Below are positions 18,817 to 26,899 of a stretch of 64,000 nucleotides of DNA, piece after piece. The notes under the pieces are model-generated. The model searched no databases. It was not told the DNA's origin and saw only the letters and a list, made by a program, of their open reading frames with translations. The stretch is from NCBI RefSeq assembly GCF_947489355.1, contig NZ_CANLDD010000004.1, forward strand, positions 62,001 to 126,000. The letters are read 5' to 3'. Position 1 is the stretch's first letter. Each line of letters begins with the position of its first letter. The stretch comes from an uncultured Microbulbifer sp. Lineage in GTDB: Bacteria > Pseudomonadota > Gammaproteobacteria > Pseudomonadales > Cellvibrionaceae. The position numbers and the translations under genes were made by a program.

Positions 18817-21100
18817 AGGACGAATCTCCCTGATGACTGCCCATGGACTGGGCCCATTCCTGCAACTGGGCATGGTCTACCTGTCCCTCAAGCGTCAGAG
18901 GCAACTGGTCCAAAACCTGGATAAAGATTTCCGAATCAAAATGATCGATATATTCGGAAAGATAATCTGCCGTCAGGCGCATTTGATTTTGCTTGGCTCT
19001 ACAGGCAAAGAAGCGATGTCCCTGTCTGGATAGGGGGTGTTCAGAGACAGGCAAATCCATAGCCAGCTGTAATCCGGCAGCCTCCAGGGCATTGTGCCAC
19101 TGGGAAAGTGACAGAAATGTTGCACCGAAATCCGTGCGCTCGTCGACGGCATCGGCCAACATAAATGCCTGTGAAGCCATCACCCAGAACTCCTCACTGG
19201 TTGGCTCGGTCATAATGAACCAACCTCCCGGGCGCAATAACTCAGTCACTCTTCGCAGTGAGGCATCTGTGTTGTGGGCGGCATTAAAAACACCACCGGC
19301 AATAATTACATCGAAGCTATTAGGGGAAAATCCCTGGCTGCGCAACGAACGATCAATATCAAACAAACCTCGGCGCAACCAGGGGCGTTGCTTCTGATCG
19401 CCATGTTGTGCGAAAAAGCTGTCGAGAAAAGCCGCAGAGATATCCGTGAACTGGTAATCAAACGGGGTATGGCCACTGGCATCGTCCAACACGGGCAAGA
19501 GGGCCTGGGTTGTCGCGCCGGTACCTGCACCAACCTCTAAAATTTTCAGGGGCTGCGGCTGCTCTTCCCAGCTATTTAAAATGGACTTCAATAAAGCACT
19601 GACTGCATGCTGTTGGTACCTGGCAGCGATACCCTCCCGGTAGAGCGCACTCGCCAACTCAGTGCTACCACGGGGGAACAGCAGGTGCACAGCCTGGACT
19701 TTGCCTCGAATCAGATCTGGTAATTGCGCCGCATTAGCGCGGGCGTAATCAATCGTTTTGCTAGCTCCAGAGAGTGCTCGCCAATCCTGTTCCAGTTGAT
19801 CCCAAGCCTGGGCAAGAGCGGTATCACTGTAGTTATCTGGATCAACCTCGACACGCCAGCTGTCACCCTCAGCACTAAGCAGCTGCTGCTCTTGTAAAAC
19901 CCTGATCCAACGTTTGATTAAAGCTTGATGCTGTTGAGCAACTGGTGGGGTTTCGAGTATCTCTGCCAAACTGTGTACTGAGCACTGATCACAAAACAGT
20001 CCCAGGTGACTAAAGGCATTCAGCATGGAAAGCAAAGCGGTAGCGTTAAGTTGTTCGGTAACCTTTACCGCATGTTCCAAGTCAATATGGGCAAATTCTG
20101 TATCCAGCTCGGTATTAATTCCTTCAAATAACCCAGCCATATCGGGCATGCCAGGCTTGTCCGGTATCCTCTCCTGTACCTTAGCTTGTGCAAACACAGC
20201 CCAGCGGTCGCACCCGGTAAGGGGCACAGTGGCAGAGTTGGCGACAGCGGGATGTTTCGCAACACTCTCAGTGATGGCCTCGAGCTTTTGGGTTAACGCC
20301 TGCTCTGCCTTTGCAACAGGTTCTATACCCGTCTCGCTACAGACCCAACCAGCTATCTCACTGGCTAATAGGCACCGAGCATTCTGCAACAGGGGTTGTG
20401 CCAGCAATACTTCGGTTTCATAGAGCAGGCATTGCAGATTTTTCAGGTTTGTCAGGGCAATTGCGGGATGTGCGACCAACCCCTTTAATAAGGTTGCCAG
20501 CAGTATTACTCCGCTAAATCCCGAGCGTTCCAAAACGACCAGTGCTTTTGCGGGATTGATTTCCGGCGACTGCAAATAGACAGCAAGCCCACAACTCCAT
20601 GCTGCAAAAATAGCAAATCGAGCAAATTTATTGAGAGGGGAAAATACCCCTACACTGCCCTGAAGAGCCCCTAGCGAGTCCTGCTGGGATTTATACAGTG
20701 TGAAATTTGCTTCAGCGTTGTCAGCCTCTATCAGCCCCTTCTCTGTTAACAACAGGGAAAGTTCTTCTTGATCAACTTCCAATAAATCTGGGGTTTGTAC
20801 TTTAATTGCCAGGGGCTCAACCTCTGCATTAGTCGGGGCTTCAGTTTCAAACCCGATCCCCAACCTTAGCGCCACCACGTGCAAAAGCAGTCGAACTGCT
20901 TCTTCGCAACTATTGGCAGGTAACAGCAGTGTGTTACCTTGCAAGATATCCAGCTGCTCACCCAGGTTTTCTGCTACAGCGTTTGTCCAGGCCAGTATCT
21001 GGTTACCATTCCACTCATGGCCATCAAGGGATAATGCAGGCGCTTCTCCCAACTGCTCTAACCCACTTAAGAGTTCTGCTGCTATTACTTCATTTTTCAT
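18806..21100 (-). CDS. Free-standing degenerate adenylation domain with embedded methyltransferase/epimerase-like domain
   Basis: 764 residues that look like one slice of a PchE/PchF/HMWP module cut out as a separate protein. Residues 1-290 resemble the N-terminal part of an NRPS adenylation domain (AWTNAVAENLG..., LALVVLERSGFSG-like segments) but lack the A3 TSGSTGxPKG and A5 motifs. Residues ~300-700 are the methyltransferase type found inside PchF, with SAM motif I LEVGAGTGATTQ near 525 and FDVIIAGGVFNAA near 605. The C-terminus returns to adenylation-like sequence: EIFIQVLDQLPLTLEGQVDH matches the A10 region, but the catalytic Lys is Gln. It cannot activate an amino acid. It probably methylates or epimerises an NRPS-bound ring in trans. 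Ten bp after the upstream methyltransferase gene; same operon. Confidence 0.8.
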   Translation of the reverse strand: MKNEVIAAELLSGLEQLGEAPALSLDGHEWNGNQILAWTNAVAENLGEQLDILQGNTLLLPANSCEEAVRLLLHVVALRLGIGFETEAPTNAEVEPLAIKVQTPDLLEVDQEELSLLLTEKGLIEADNAEANFTLYKSQQDSLGALQGSVGVFSPLNKFARFAIFAAWSCGLAVYLQSPEINPAKALVVLERSGFSGVILLATLLKGLVAHPAIALTNLKNLQCLLYETEVLLAQPLLQNARCLLASEIAGWVCSETGIEPVAKAEQALTQKLEAITESVAKHPAVANSATVPLTGCDRWAVFAQAKVQERIPDKPGMPDMAGLFEGINTELDTEFAHIDLEHAVKVTEQLNATALLSMLNAFSHLGLFCDQCSVHSLAEILETPPVAQQHQALIKRWIRVLQEQQLLSAEGDSWRVEVDPDNYSDTALAQAWDQLEQDWRALSGASKTIDYARANAAQLPDLIRGKVQAVHLLFPRGSTELASALYREGIAARYQQHAVSALLKSILNSWEEQPQPLKILEVGAGTGATTQALLPVLDDASGHTPFDYQFTDISAAFLDSFFAQHGDQKQRPWLRRGLFDIDRSLRSQGFSPNSFDVIIAGGVFNAAHNTDASLRRVTELLRPGGWFIMTEPTSEEFWVMASQAFMLADAVDERTDFGATFLSLSQWHNALEAAGLQLAMDLPVSEHPLSRQGHRFFACRAKQNQMRLTADYLSEYIDHFDSEIFIQVLDQLPLTLEGQVDHAQLQEWAQSMGSHQGDSSCGN

Positions 21101-21109
21101 TACAGCTCC

Positions 21110-22261
21110 TTAAACAGCTATCGCAAAAAATAGAGTTTGACCCGCGACCGATAATGGCGATGTCGATGAAGGTAAGAAGCACTTAATCTCAAAGCCGGCC
21201 ACAACCAGTTCTTCCTGCCATGCTTTGCTGTCGATAAACACCTGGTCGGTCCCTCCTCGCCGGTCTTCACTCCCCAGCAGAGGCTCCGATTCTGCGGGGG
21301 AAAGAAGAAACTGCATTGCCGTTAACATGGCATGGTTTTCCCGAGTGGATTCGCTAAACAACAGCCAGCCACCATTGACCAGAGAACGACGAATACGCTG
21401 AAGGGTCTGACCAATATGAGCGGCGTTGTGTAAAACATTGCCAGCCACAACAATGTCGGTGCTGGCTGCTGGGATTGACTGCGCAGTGAAATCCGCATTG
21501 ATATCGAGCAGGCTGCAACGCAAACCGATGTGATTGCGGAATTTCTTCTGGGCAGCGGTGGTGAATAGAGGCGATATATCCGTAAAGCGATAATTAATCG
21601 GCCTGCCGGCCAGATTATCTAAAATTGCAGCAGTGGTTAGACCCGCTCCACCGCCTAATTCGAGCACTCTTAACATAGGACCGGGTTTAACAGCCTGTTT
21701 TACAATGCTTGCCGCCGCATAATTGAGATAAGTCGTAAACCAGTTGTTCTGGTAAGCGGCCAATGCGGTTAGTATTTCTCCATTCTCGAACAGCAGTTGA
21801 TTAATGGAGACCTGATCTCGCACCAGCTCCGCCAAATGCGTGAGGAGCTTTTGGTGAGACTGAGCCATTTCGGGGGGAAATCCCAACGCATCGTAGGCCT
21901 CCGGTAATTTATCTGCCCCGGCTGCACTCTCGGGAATTTTTTCCCAGGAGTAGTTGCCATTACTGAGCTTCAAAAACTCCCGTTCAACCAAGGCCACCAG
22001 CCAGCGGCGAACCAGCCAGTGGTGTCGGGAAGCGGCACCCAGTGTATTAATAATTTCGTCACTGCTGCGCCCGACATCTTCGGCGGTCAACGCGCCGCTG
22101 GAAGAAAGCAACTCCATAATCGCCCACAGGCTGATGAATTCCAGCCTCTGCATTGCACCAGGCAGTTGCGCCAAACCACTGTCTACCGTCAGCTCAGCAG
22201 GTAGAGCTGCCAGCCCAGCCTCATGGACGGTATTGGCAGTTGGAGGTGTTAGGTTTTTCAA
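21110..22261 (-). CDS. Stand-alone SAM methyltransferase related to NRPS-embedded MT domains
   Basis: 383 residues. The helical front part (ISLWAIMELLSSSGALTAED, HHWLVRRWLVALVEREFLKL) is the same kind of lead-in seen in the MT domain of the neighbouring PchF-like synthetase. SAM motif I is LRVLELGGGAGLTTAAIL near residue 204; TDIVVAGNVLHNAAH (motif II region) and LVNGGWLLFSESTREN (motif III region) follow. No adenylation flanks are present, unlike the next gene downstream. Its start overlaps the stop of the upstream oxidoreductase gene by 4 bp. Likely acts on carrier-protein-bound intermediates (C- or N-methylation, or a cryptic epimerase role as in PchE). Which atom is modified cannot be read from the sequence. 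Confidence 0.82.
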   Translation of the reverse strand: MKNLTPPTANTVHEAGLAALPAELTVDSGLAQLPGAMQRLEFISLWAIMELLSSSGALTAEDVGRSSDEIINTLGAASRHHWLVRRWLVALVEREFLKLSNGNYSWEKIPESAAGADKLPEAYDALGFPPEMAQSHQKLLTHLAELVRDQVSINQLLFENGEILTALAAYQNNWFTTYLNYAAASIVKQAVKPGPMLRVLELGGGAGLTTAAILDNLAGRPINYRFTDISPLFTTAAQKKFRNHIGLRCSLLDINADFTAQSIPAASTDIVVAGNVLHNAAHIGQTLQRIRRSLVNGGWLLFSESTRENHAMLTAMQFLLSPAESEPLLGSEDRRGGTDQVFIDSKAWQEELVVAGFEIKCFLPSSTSPLSVAGQTLFFAIAV

Positions 22262-23358
22262 ATGGCTCCCTCCTCAAGGCACTCCATATCTTCAATACTT
22301 GTTTCCAGGGTGGTTAAAAAACTGAATGCCCCAATCTCCGACATACGCTCCATCGCTGATCCCGGCGGCAATACTTGGGCGCAGTAGTGGCAACCCGCAG
22401 GGATTTCATCTTGAAGTACAGCCATAGTGGTAACTGCGGCTATCGCTGCTGTTAGATCTGCATTGCCCGTGCCCCGCAACGCGGCCGTGCGAGTGCGCTC
22501 TTGCCCGTTGTATCTACCGGTAAGCTGCAAAAGTAGGACCACATAAGGATGGCGCCCCGCCAGATCCAGTTCACTGGCCCGACACAGCGCTGCCCGCGCT
22601 TCATCGCGGCTCAAACCATGGGCGCTATTAAAGGCCGACAAAATATGAGAGCCGGTAATTGCGTTATACCAATTGCCTTCAGAGAGGGATAAGTCCCGGG
22701 CCAAACGCTCGCTTTCACTGTTTAAATAGGGGAGAACCGTGGCTTTGTCTGGAAAAAACGGCAGTTCCACATCGGAGCGGCGCTTCAGCAAACCATTTAC
22801 CCTGCAACCTTTACGCCAGGCCGCTAAGGGCTTGCTGTGCTGTTCGTTGGCGCCTTGCAAATAATCATCGGCGGCGACATCGGTAAACCGGTCGCGCAGG
22901 CCGAAATAACTGGCCAGGCTCTCTACCTGCGAAAACTCCTGCTCTGCCAGCCAGCGTGGTAGCAAGCTGCTCAGCCCCGGCTGTAAGCCGGCGGATAAAA
23001 CTGCAATCAATCCACGGCTCTGGTAATAGGATGAATCGAGTTGCTCATAGAGAGCCTCATCGCCAGCAACATCGATATAGGCTGCCCCCACTTGTGCCAC
23101 AGCCTTGGCAACCCTGTCGCCAATTAAATGTGAAGGTCCTGCGCAATTAATCAGGACTTTACAGCCGGATACAAACTGATCCAGTGAAGCAGCATCCAGG
23201 TAGTCCACGGCCTGATAAGAAACAACTGAATTACTGGATAGAGGCTGTTTATCTGCATTGCGACCACCGATACGCAAAGGGCCCACTTCCAGGGACTGTA
23301 AATAGCCGGTAACGGCTGCGCCCACATCGCCGTAGCCACCTAAAATCGCAATTGTCAC
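22258..23358 (-). CDS. Saccharopine-dehydrogenase-like NAD(P)-binding oxidoreductase in the siderophore operon
   Basis: 366 residues. Rossmann start MTIAILGGYGDVGAAVTGYL at 1-20, then IGGRNAD and VLINCAGPSHLIG, all typical of the saccharopine dehydrogenase NADP-binding family; the AGLQPGLSSLLPRWLA segment near 123 is also family-like. It sits between the ABC exporters and the methyltransferases with 4-bp overlaps on both sides, so it belongs to the pathway. A possible role is a second thiazoline reduction beside PchG, or removal/reduction of a late intermediate. I recall that enantio-pyochelin producers use a reductase (PchK) only distantly related to PchG, but I cannot tell whether this protein is its relative. 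Confidence 0.72.
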   Translation of the reverse strand: MTIAILGGYGDVGAAVTGYLQSLEVGPLRIGGRNADKQPLSSNSVVSYQAVDYLDAASLDQFVSGCKVLINCAGPSHLIGDRVAKAVAQVGAAYIDVAGDEALYEQLDSSYYQSRGLIAVLSAGLQPGLSSLLPRWLAEQEFSQVESLASYFGLRDRFTDVAADDYLQGANEQHSKPLAAWRKGCRVNGLLKRRSDVELPFFPDKATVLPYLNSESERLARDLSLSEGNWYNAITGSHILSAFNSAHGLSRDEARAALCRASELDLAGRHPYVVLLLQLTGRYNGQERTRTAALRGTGNADLTAAIAAVTTMAVLQDEIPAGCHYCAQVLPPGSAMERMSEIGAFSFLTTLETSIEDMECLEEGAI

Positions 23359-25109
23359 AAGCTCACCTCCGTATCGGTCTCAACCAGTTGCCAGCCAGTT
23401 GCACGACTGCGCTGATGCCAAAAATGTGTGTAAAGGCCTTGCTGGGATAACAATTCCCGGTGATTTCCAATCTCGGCCACAGTACCTGCATCAAGTACGA
23501 TAATTTGGTCCGCATTCATCACGGTGGACAATTGATGGGCGATCACAATAAGAGTGGAACCCTGTTGTAACTGCCTCAGGGAGCTGTTCAGGTATTTTTC
23601 ATTGCGCGGGTCCAGCGCCGCTGTCGCTTCATCCAGTACAACGATCGGTGCGGCTTTTAATAGGGCGCGGGCGATGGAAACCCGCTGGCGTTCGCCACCG
23701 GAAAGTGCAGCGCCCCCCTCCCCTACCTGGGTCTGCCACCCCTGCGGCAAGCGCTCGATAATCTCATCCACTCCAGCCAGTTTCGCCACGCTTTCCAGTT
23801 CTTCCTGACTGGCTTCGGGACAGCTCAAACGAATATTCGCTTCCAGGGTGTCGCTGAACAGATACACATCCTGCATAACGATAGAGACTTGCCGCATCAG
23901 ATCTTCTGTGCGCAGTTGCCGCACATCCACCCCGCCCACTTTTACCTGGCCCTGGTCGGCATCAAAAAAACGCAGCAACAAACGGGTGATGGTGGTTTTA
24001 CCGGAGCCTGATGCGCCGACTATCGCTGTAGTTGTGCCCGGAGAAACCCTAAAGGAAAGATCCTCCAATACCGGTTGTCCCGGCTCGTAGCTGAAATTCA
24101 CAATTGAAAATTCAACCCATCCGATCTGCTCGGTAAATGGCTGAGATTTGGATGGCTGAGGTAGCGGTTGCTCAAAAAGAATAGCGGCCAGTCTGCGTAA
24201 ATCATTACCGGCCATGCGCAGCAGACCACTGCGCCCGGCGAGTTCCGCCAGAGGACCGGTAAATCGGGCCGCCAAAGCTAGCAAAGCCACCAATTCAATA
24301 GGGGGAAGTTGTTGATTGAGCGTGAGCCAAATGCCCACGGCAATCACTGCTGCAAAGGCGAGTTGCACCATAAATCCCCCGGCAAACAAACGGGGGAAGG
24401 TCTGCCGTAACATGGACCCAGCGGCTCTGCTTTGTCCGGCAATCGCCTCTTCCAGTGGGGGGTAACCGCTGACATTTTTGCCAAAAGACCTGAGTACCGC
24501 TTGATTGCGGGCAAACTCCACTACCCGGTTACTGGCGCGGGCACCGGCAGCATCCACTTCCGTTTCCATGGCGCCTATCCACTGGGCGGACCAGCGGTGG
24601 CCAATATAAATCAAGGGCACAAACAACAAAGCGGTCAGCCCCAGTCGCCAGTCAAACCACAACATTGCCACCCCCACTGTCAGTGGAGTGACAACACCGC
24701 TGACAACAGGGGGTAACAGATGCGCAAATACGTTGGTCACCATCAAGGTGCCCCCGGTTGCACTGCGGGATAAACGACCGACTCTTTCGGAATTGAACCA
24801 ACCCAGGGGAAGTTGAGAGAGGTGTTCCCCCAATCGATTGTGCAGGGTTTTCAATACCAGGATGGCCAGCGCCGCTCCTTTAACGGTTTGCTGGTAGCGG
24901 GCTATACAGGCAATTGCGACAACTGAAAACAGGGCAATCAGCCAGAACCCAACCGCCTCCATCTCAGAGGCCAACAGTGCACTGAGCAGAGGCACCAGAA
25001 GTGTCACCGCGATTCCCTGCAAAACCCCATAGGCGAGAAGCCATACTGCATAAATGCCAACTTCACGGCGATGCGCAGGTCCTAGAATGGCGAGCAAACT
25101 GCGAATCAT
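23355..25109 (-). CDS. ABC transporter, fused membrane and ATPase domains (PchI/YbtQ type)
   Basis: 584 residues: six membrane segments in 1-300 (for example AVWLLAYGVLQGIAVTLLV, AVGFWLIALFSVVAIACI), then an ATPase with Walker A AIVGASGSGKTTITRLLL near 365, Q-loop IVMQDVYLFSDT near 415, signature LSGGERQRVSIARALL near 470 and Walker B IVVLDEATAALDP near 490. It overlaps the partner half-transporter gene by 4 bp, so the two make a heterodimer like PchHI or YbtPQ. Those pairs handle (enantio-)pyochelin or ferri-yersiniabactin at the inner membrane. Direction of transport is not shown by sequence. Confidence 0.87.
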   Translation of the reverse strand: MIRSLLAILGPAHRREVGIYAVWLLAYGVLQGIAVTLLVPLLSALLASEMEAVGFWLIALFSVVAIACIARYQQTVKGAALAILVLKTLHNRLGEHLSQLPLGWFNSERVGRLSRSATGGTLMVTNVFAHLLPPVVSGVVTPLTVGVAMLWFDWRLGLTALLFVPLIYIGHRWSAQWIGAMETEVDAAGARASNRVVEFARNQAVLRSFGKNVSGYPPLEEAIAGQSRAAGSMLRQTFPRLFAGGFMVQLAFAAVIAVGIWLTLNQQLPPIELVALLALAARFTGPLAELAGRSGLLRMAGNDLRRLAAILFEQPLPQPSKSQPFTEQIGWVEFSIVNFSYEPGQPVLEDLSFRVSPGTTTAIVGASGSGKTTITRLLLRFFDADQGQVKVGGVDVRQLRTEDLMRQVSIVMQDVYLFSDTLEANIRLSCPEASQEELESVAKLAGVDEIIERLPQGWQTQVGEGGAALSGGERQRVSIARALLKAAPIVVLDEATAALDPRNEKYLNSSLRQLQQGSTLIVIAHQLSTVMNADQIIVLDAGTVAEIGNHRELLSQQGLYTHFWHQRSRATGWQLVETDTEVSL

Positions 25110-26899
25110 GATGAGACCCCGCTAGTAACCTGAGCCTCATCACTCATTGCTTTTTCACTCTGTTCGGCACTGTTGTACAAACGCCATAATTCCGCGTAGT
25201 GCTTGCCTTCGGCCAACAATTGTCGGTGACTTCCACATTCAACCAAGCGGCCGCCGTCCAGGACCGCAATCTGATCGACACCGGTGATGGTGTGCAGCTT
25301 ATGGGCGATCACCAGTACCGTGCGATTGCGCACCAGGCAGGATAATGCCTGCTGAATTTGAGCTTCGGACTCCGGATCGGCATGGGCTGTGGCTTCATCC
25401 AAAATCAACACAGGGGCATCTGCTAAAAGCGTGCGCGCGATACTTAGGCGCTGCGCTTCTCCACCAGAAAAAAAGGCTTCCTTGCCAATAACCGCCTGGT
25501 AACTTTGGGGGAAACTTAAAATATGTTCATGAATGCAGGCACTGCGCGCTGCATCCTCTAGCTCCTGGTCACTGGCATCCGGGCGCCCAAGGCGCAGGTT
25601 GTCTGCCACAGTGCCAGCCAACAGCTGGGTCTCCTGAAGTACAAAACCCACATGTCGATATAAATTTTCTGGAGCAATATCACGGACATCGACGTCCCCC
25701 AGGAGTACAGCACCTTGGGTCACGTCATAAAAACGAGGCACCAGCTTGGCCAGGGTGGATTTCCCGGCACCGGAACTCCCCACCAATGCTGTGATCGAGC
25801 CGGGGCGACAGCGCAAAGTAATATCGCTTAAGACCGGCCGATCCTGGGTATAGGCAAAACCGACCTGCTTAAAGAGCAGCCCTGCATCTTTGGGCTCTTT
25901 GGGTTCAGAGGTAACAGCCTGGGGCTCAACCTCCAATAATTGATCGATCCTGCCTGCGGCAGCTTTGGCTTTTTGCTGGGCCGTCAGCCCCTGGCTCAAG
26001 GTGAGAATGGTCTGGGGAATTATCACGGCGATCAGCGTTGTTGCGAGAACATCAATCGGCTGAATGGCTGTATTCACCACCAGCCAAGCTCCCCCAGACA
26101 AACTCACCAACATAATGACTGGCACCGACAAGGCCAGAGAGGTTACGGCCTCCAAACGGACAAGCGGTGTCACCCAGCCCGTGTAACGGCGGCTGAAATC
26201 CTCGACGGCCTGTTGGTAATTTCTGTGAGCGCGGCCGGTTTGCGAGAAAACCTTAACCACCGCAATGCCGTGAACAAATTCGACAATCGCAGCACTGACC
26301 CGAGCAAAGTCCTTATCCAGCTGCTGCATTTTTTCCCCGAAACCACGCATCATCCAGGCGTAGGACACCAGATAAACTGGCAGGGTAAGTACTGCCAACA
26401 GGGCCAAGCGCCAGTCGAGCCAGGTTAAATAACCCAGGCCCGCCAGTGGCAGTACAAACGCAGCGGCCAACTCCACCTGGTGGTGCGCAACCATATGGTG
26501 AAGATCATCAAGGTCGTCTTGCACCGCTTTGCGCACCGCGCCGGAGGTGTGTTCGCTGTACCAACCCAGGGGCACCTGTCCCAATTTCCGCACCAGGGCC
26601 CGTCGCAGTTCCGCCTGCATACGCTGGTCTGCAATATGGGTTAACCACAAACCGATCACGGTGCAGATCCACCCCATCGCCAGCCCGGCAACTATCGCGA
26701 ATACAACGGGAGTAATCGCATCGGCGATACCACTGATATCGGGCGCCAGGAACAGGCGAGCCAGCTCAACGATACCGATAAAAGGGATCAAAGAAGTGAG
26801 CGCACCACAGGCACCGAGCGCCACCCCCAGCCACACGAGGCCACGAAATGGACGCATCAGTTCCCGCAGGTTGGACTTTGGCGAAATGTACTCAGCCAT
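25106..26899 (-). CDS. ABC transporter, fused membrane and ATPase domains (PchH/YbtP type)
   Basis: 597 residues with the same membrane-then-ATPase plan as its neighbour. Membrane part 1-310 (LVWLGVALGACGALTSLIPFIG, ITPVVFAIVAGLAMGWICTV). Walker A ALVGSSGAGKSTLAKLV near 372, Q-loop FVLQETQLLAG near 423, signature FSGGEAQRLSIARTLL near 476, Walker B VLILDEATAHADPESE near 497 and H-loop VIAHKLHTI near 530. It begins directly after the pchF-like stop codon (26900), so it is tightly coupled to synthetase expression. Forms the probable inner-membrane transporter of the ferric or free siderophore together with the next gene. Confidence 0.87.
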   Translation of the reverse strand: MAEYISPKSNLRELMRPFRGLVWLGVALGACGALTSLIPFIGIVELARLFLAPDISGIADAITPVVFAIVAGLAMGWICTVIGLWLTHIADQRMQAELRRALVRKLGQVPLGWYSEHTSGAVRKAVQDDLDDLHHMVAHHQVELAAAFVLPLAGLGYLTWLDWRLALLAVLTLPVYLVSYAWMMRGFGEKMQQLDKDFARVSAAIVEFVHGIAVVKVFSQTGRAHRNYQQAVEDFSRRYTGWVTPLVRLEAVTSLALSVPVIMLVSLSGGAWLVVNTAIQPIDVLATTLIAVIIPQTILTLSQGLTAQQKAKAAAGRIDQLLEVEPQAVTSEPKEPKDAGLLFKQVGFAYTQDRPVLSDITLRCRPGSITALVGSSGAGKSTLAKLVPRFYDVTQGAVLLGDVDVRDIAPENLYRHVGFVLQETQLLAGTVADNLRLGRPDASDQELEDAARSACIHEHILSFPQSYQAVIGKEAFFSGGEAQRLSIARTLLADAPVLILDEATAHADPESEAQIQQALSCLVRNRTVLVIAHKLHTITGVDQIAVLDGGRLVECGSHRQLLAEGKHYAELWRLYNSAEQSEKAMSDEAQVTSGVSS

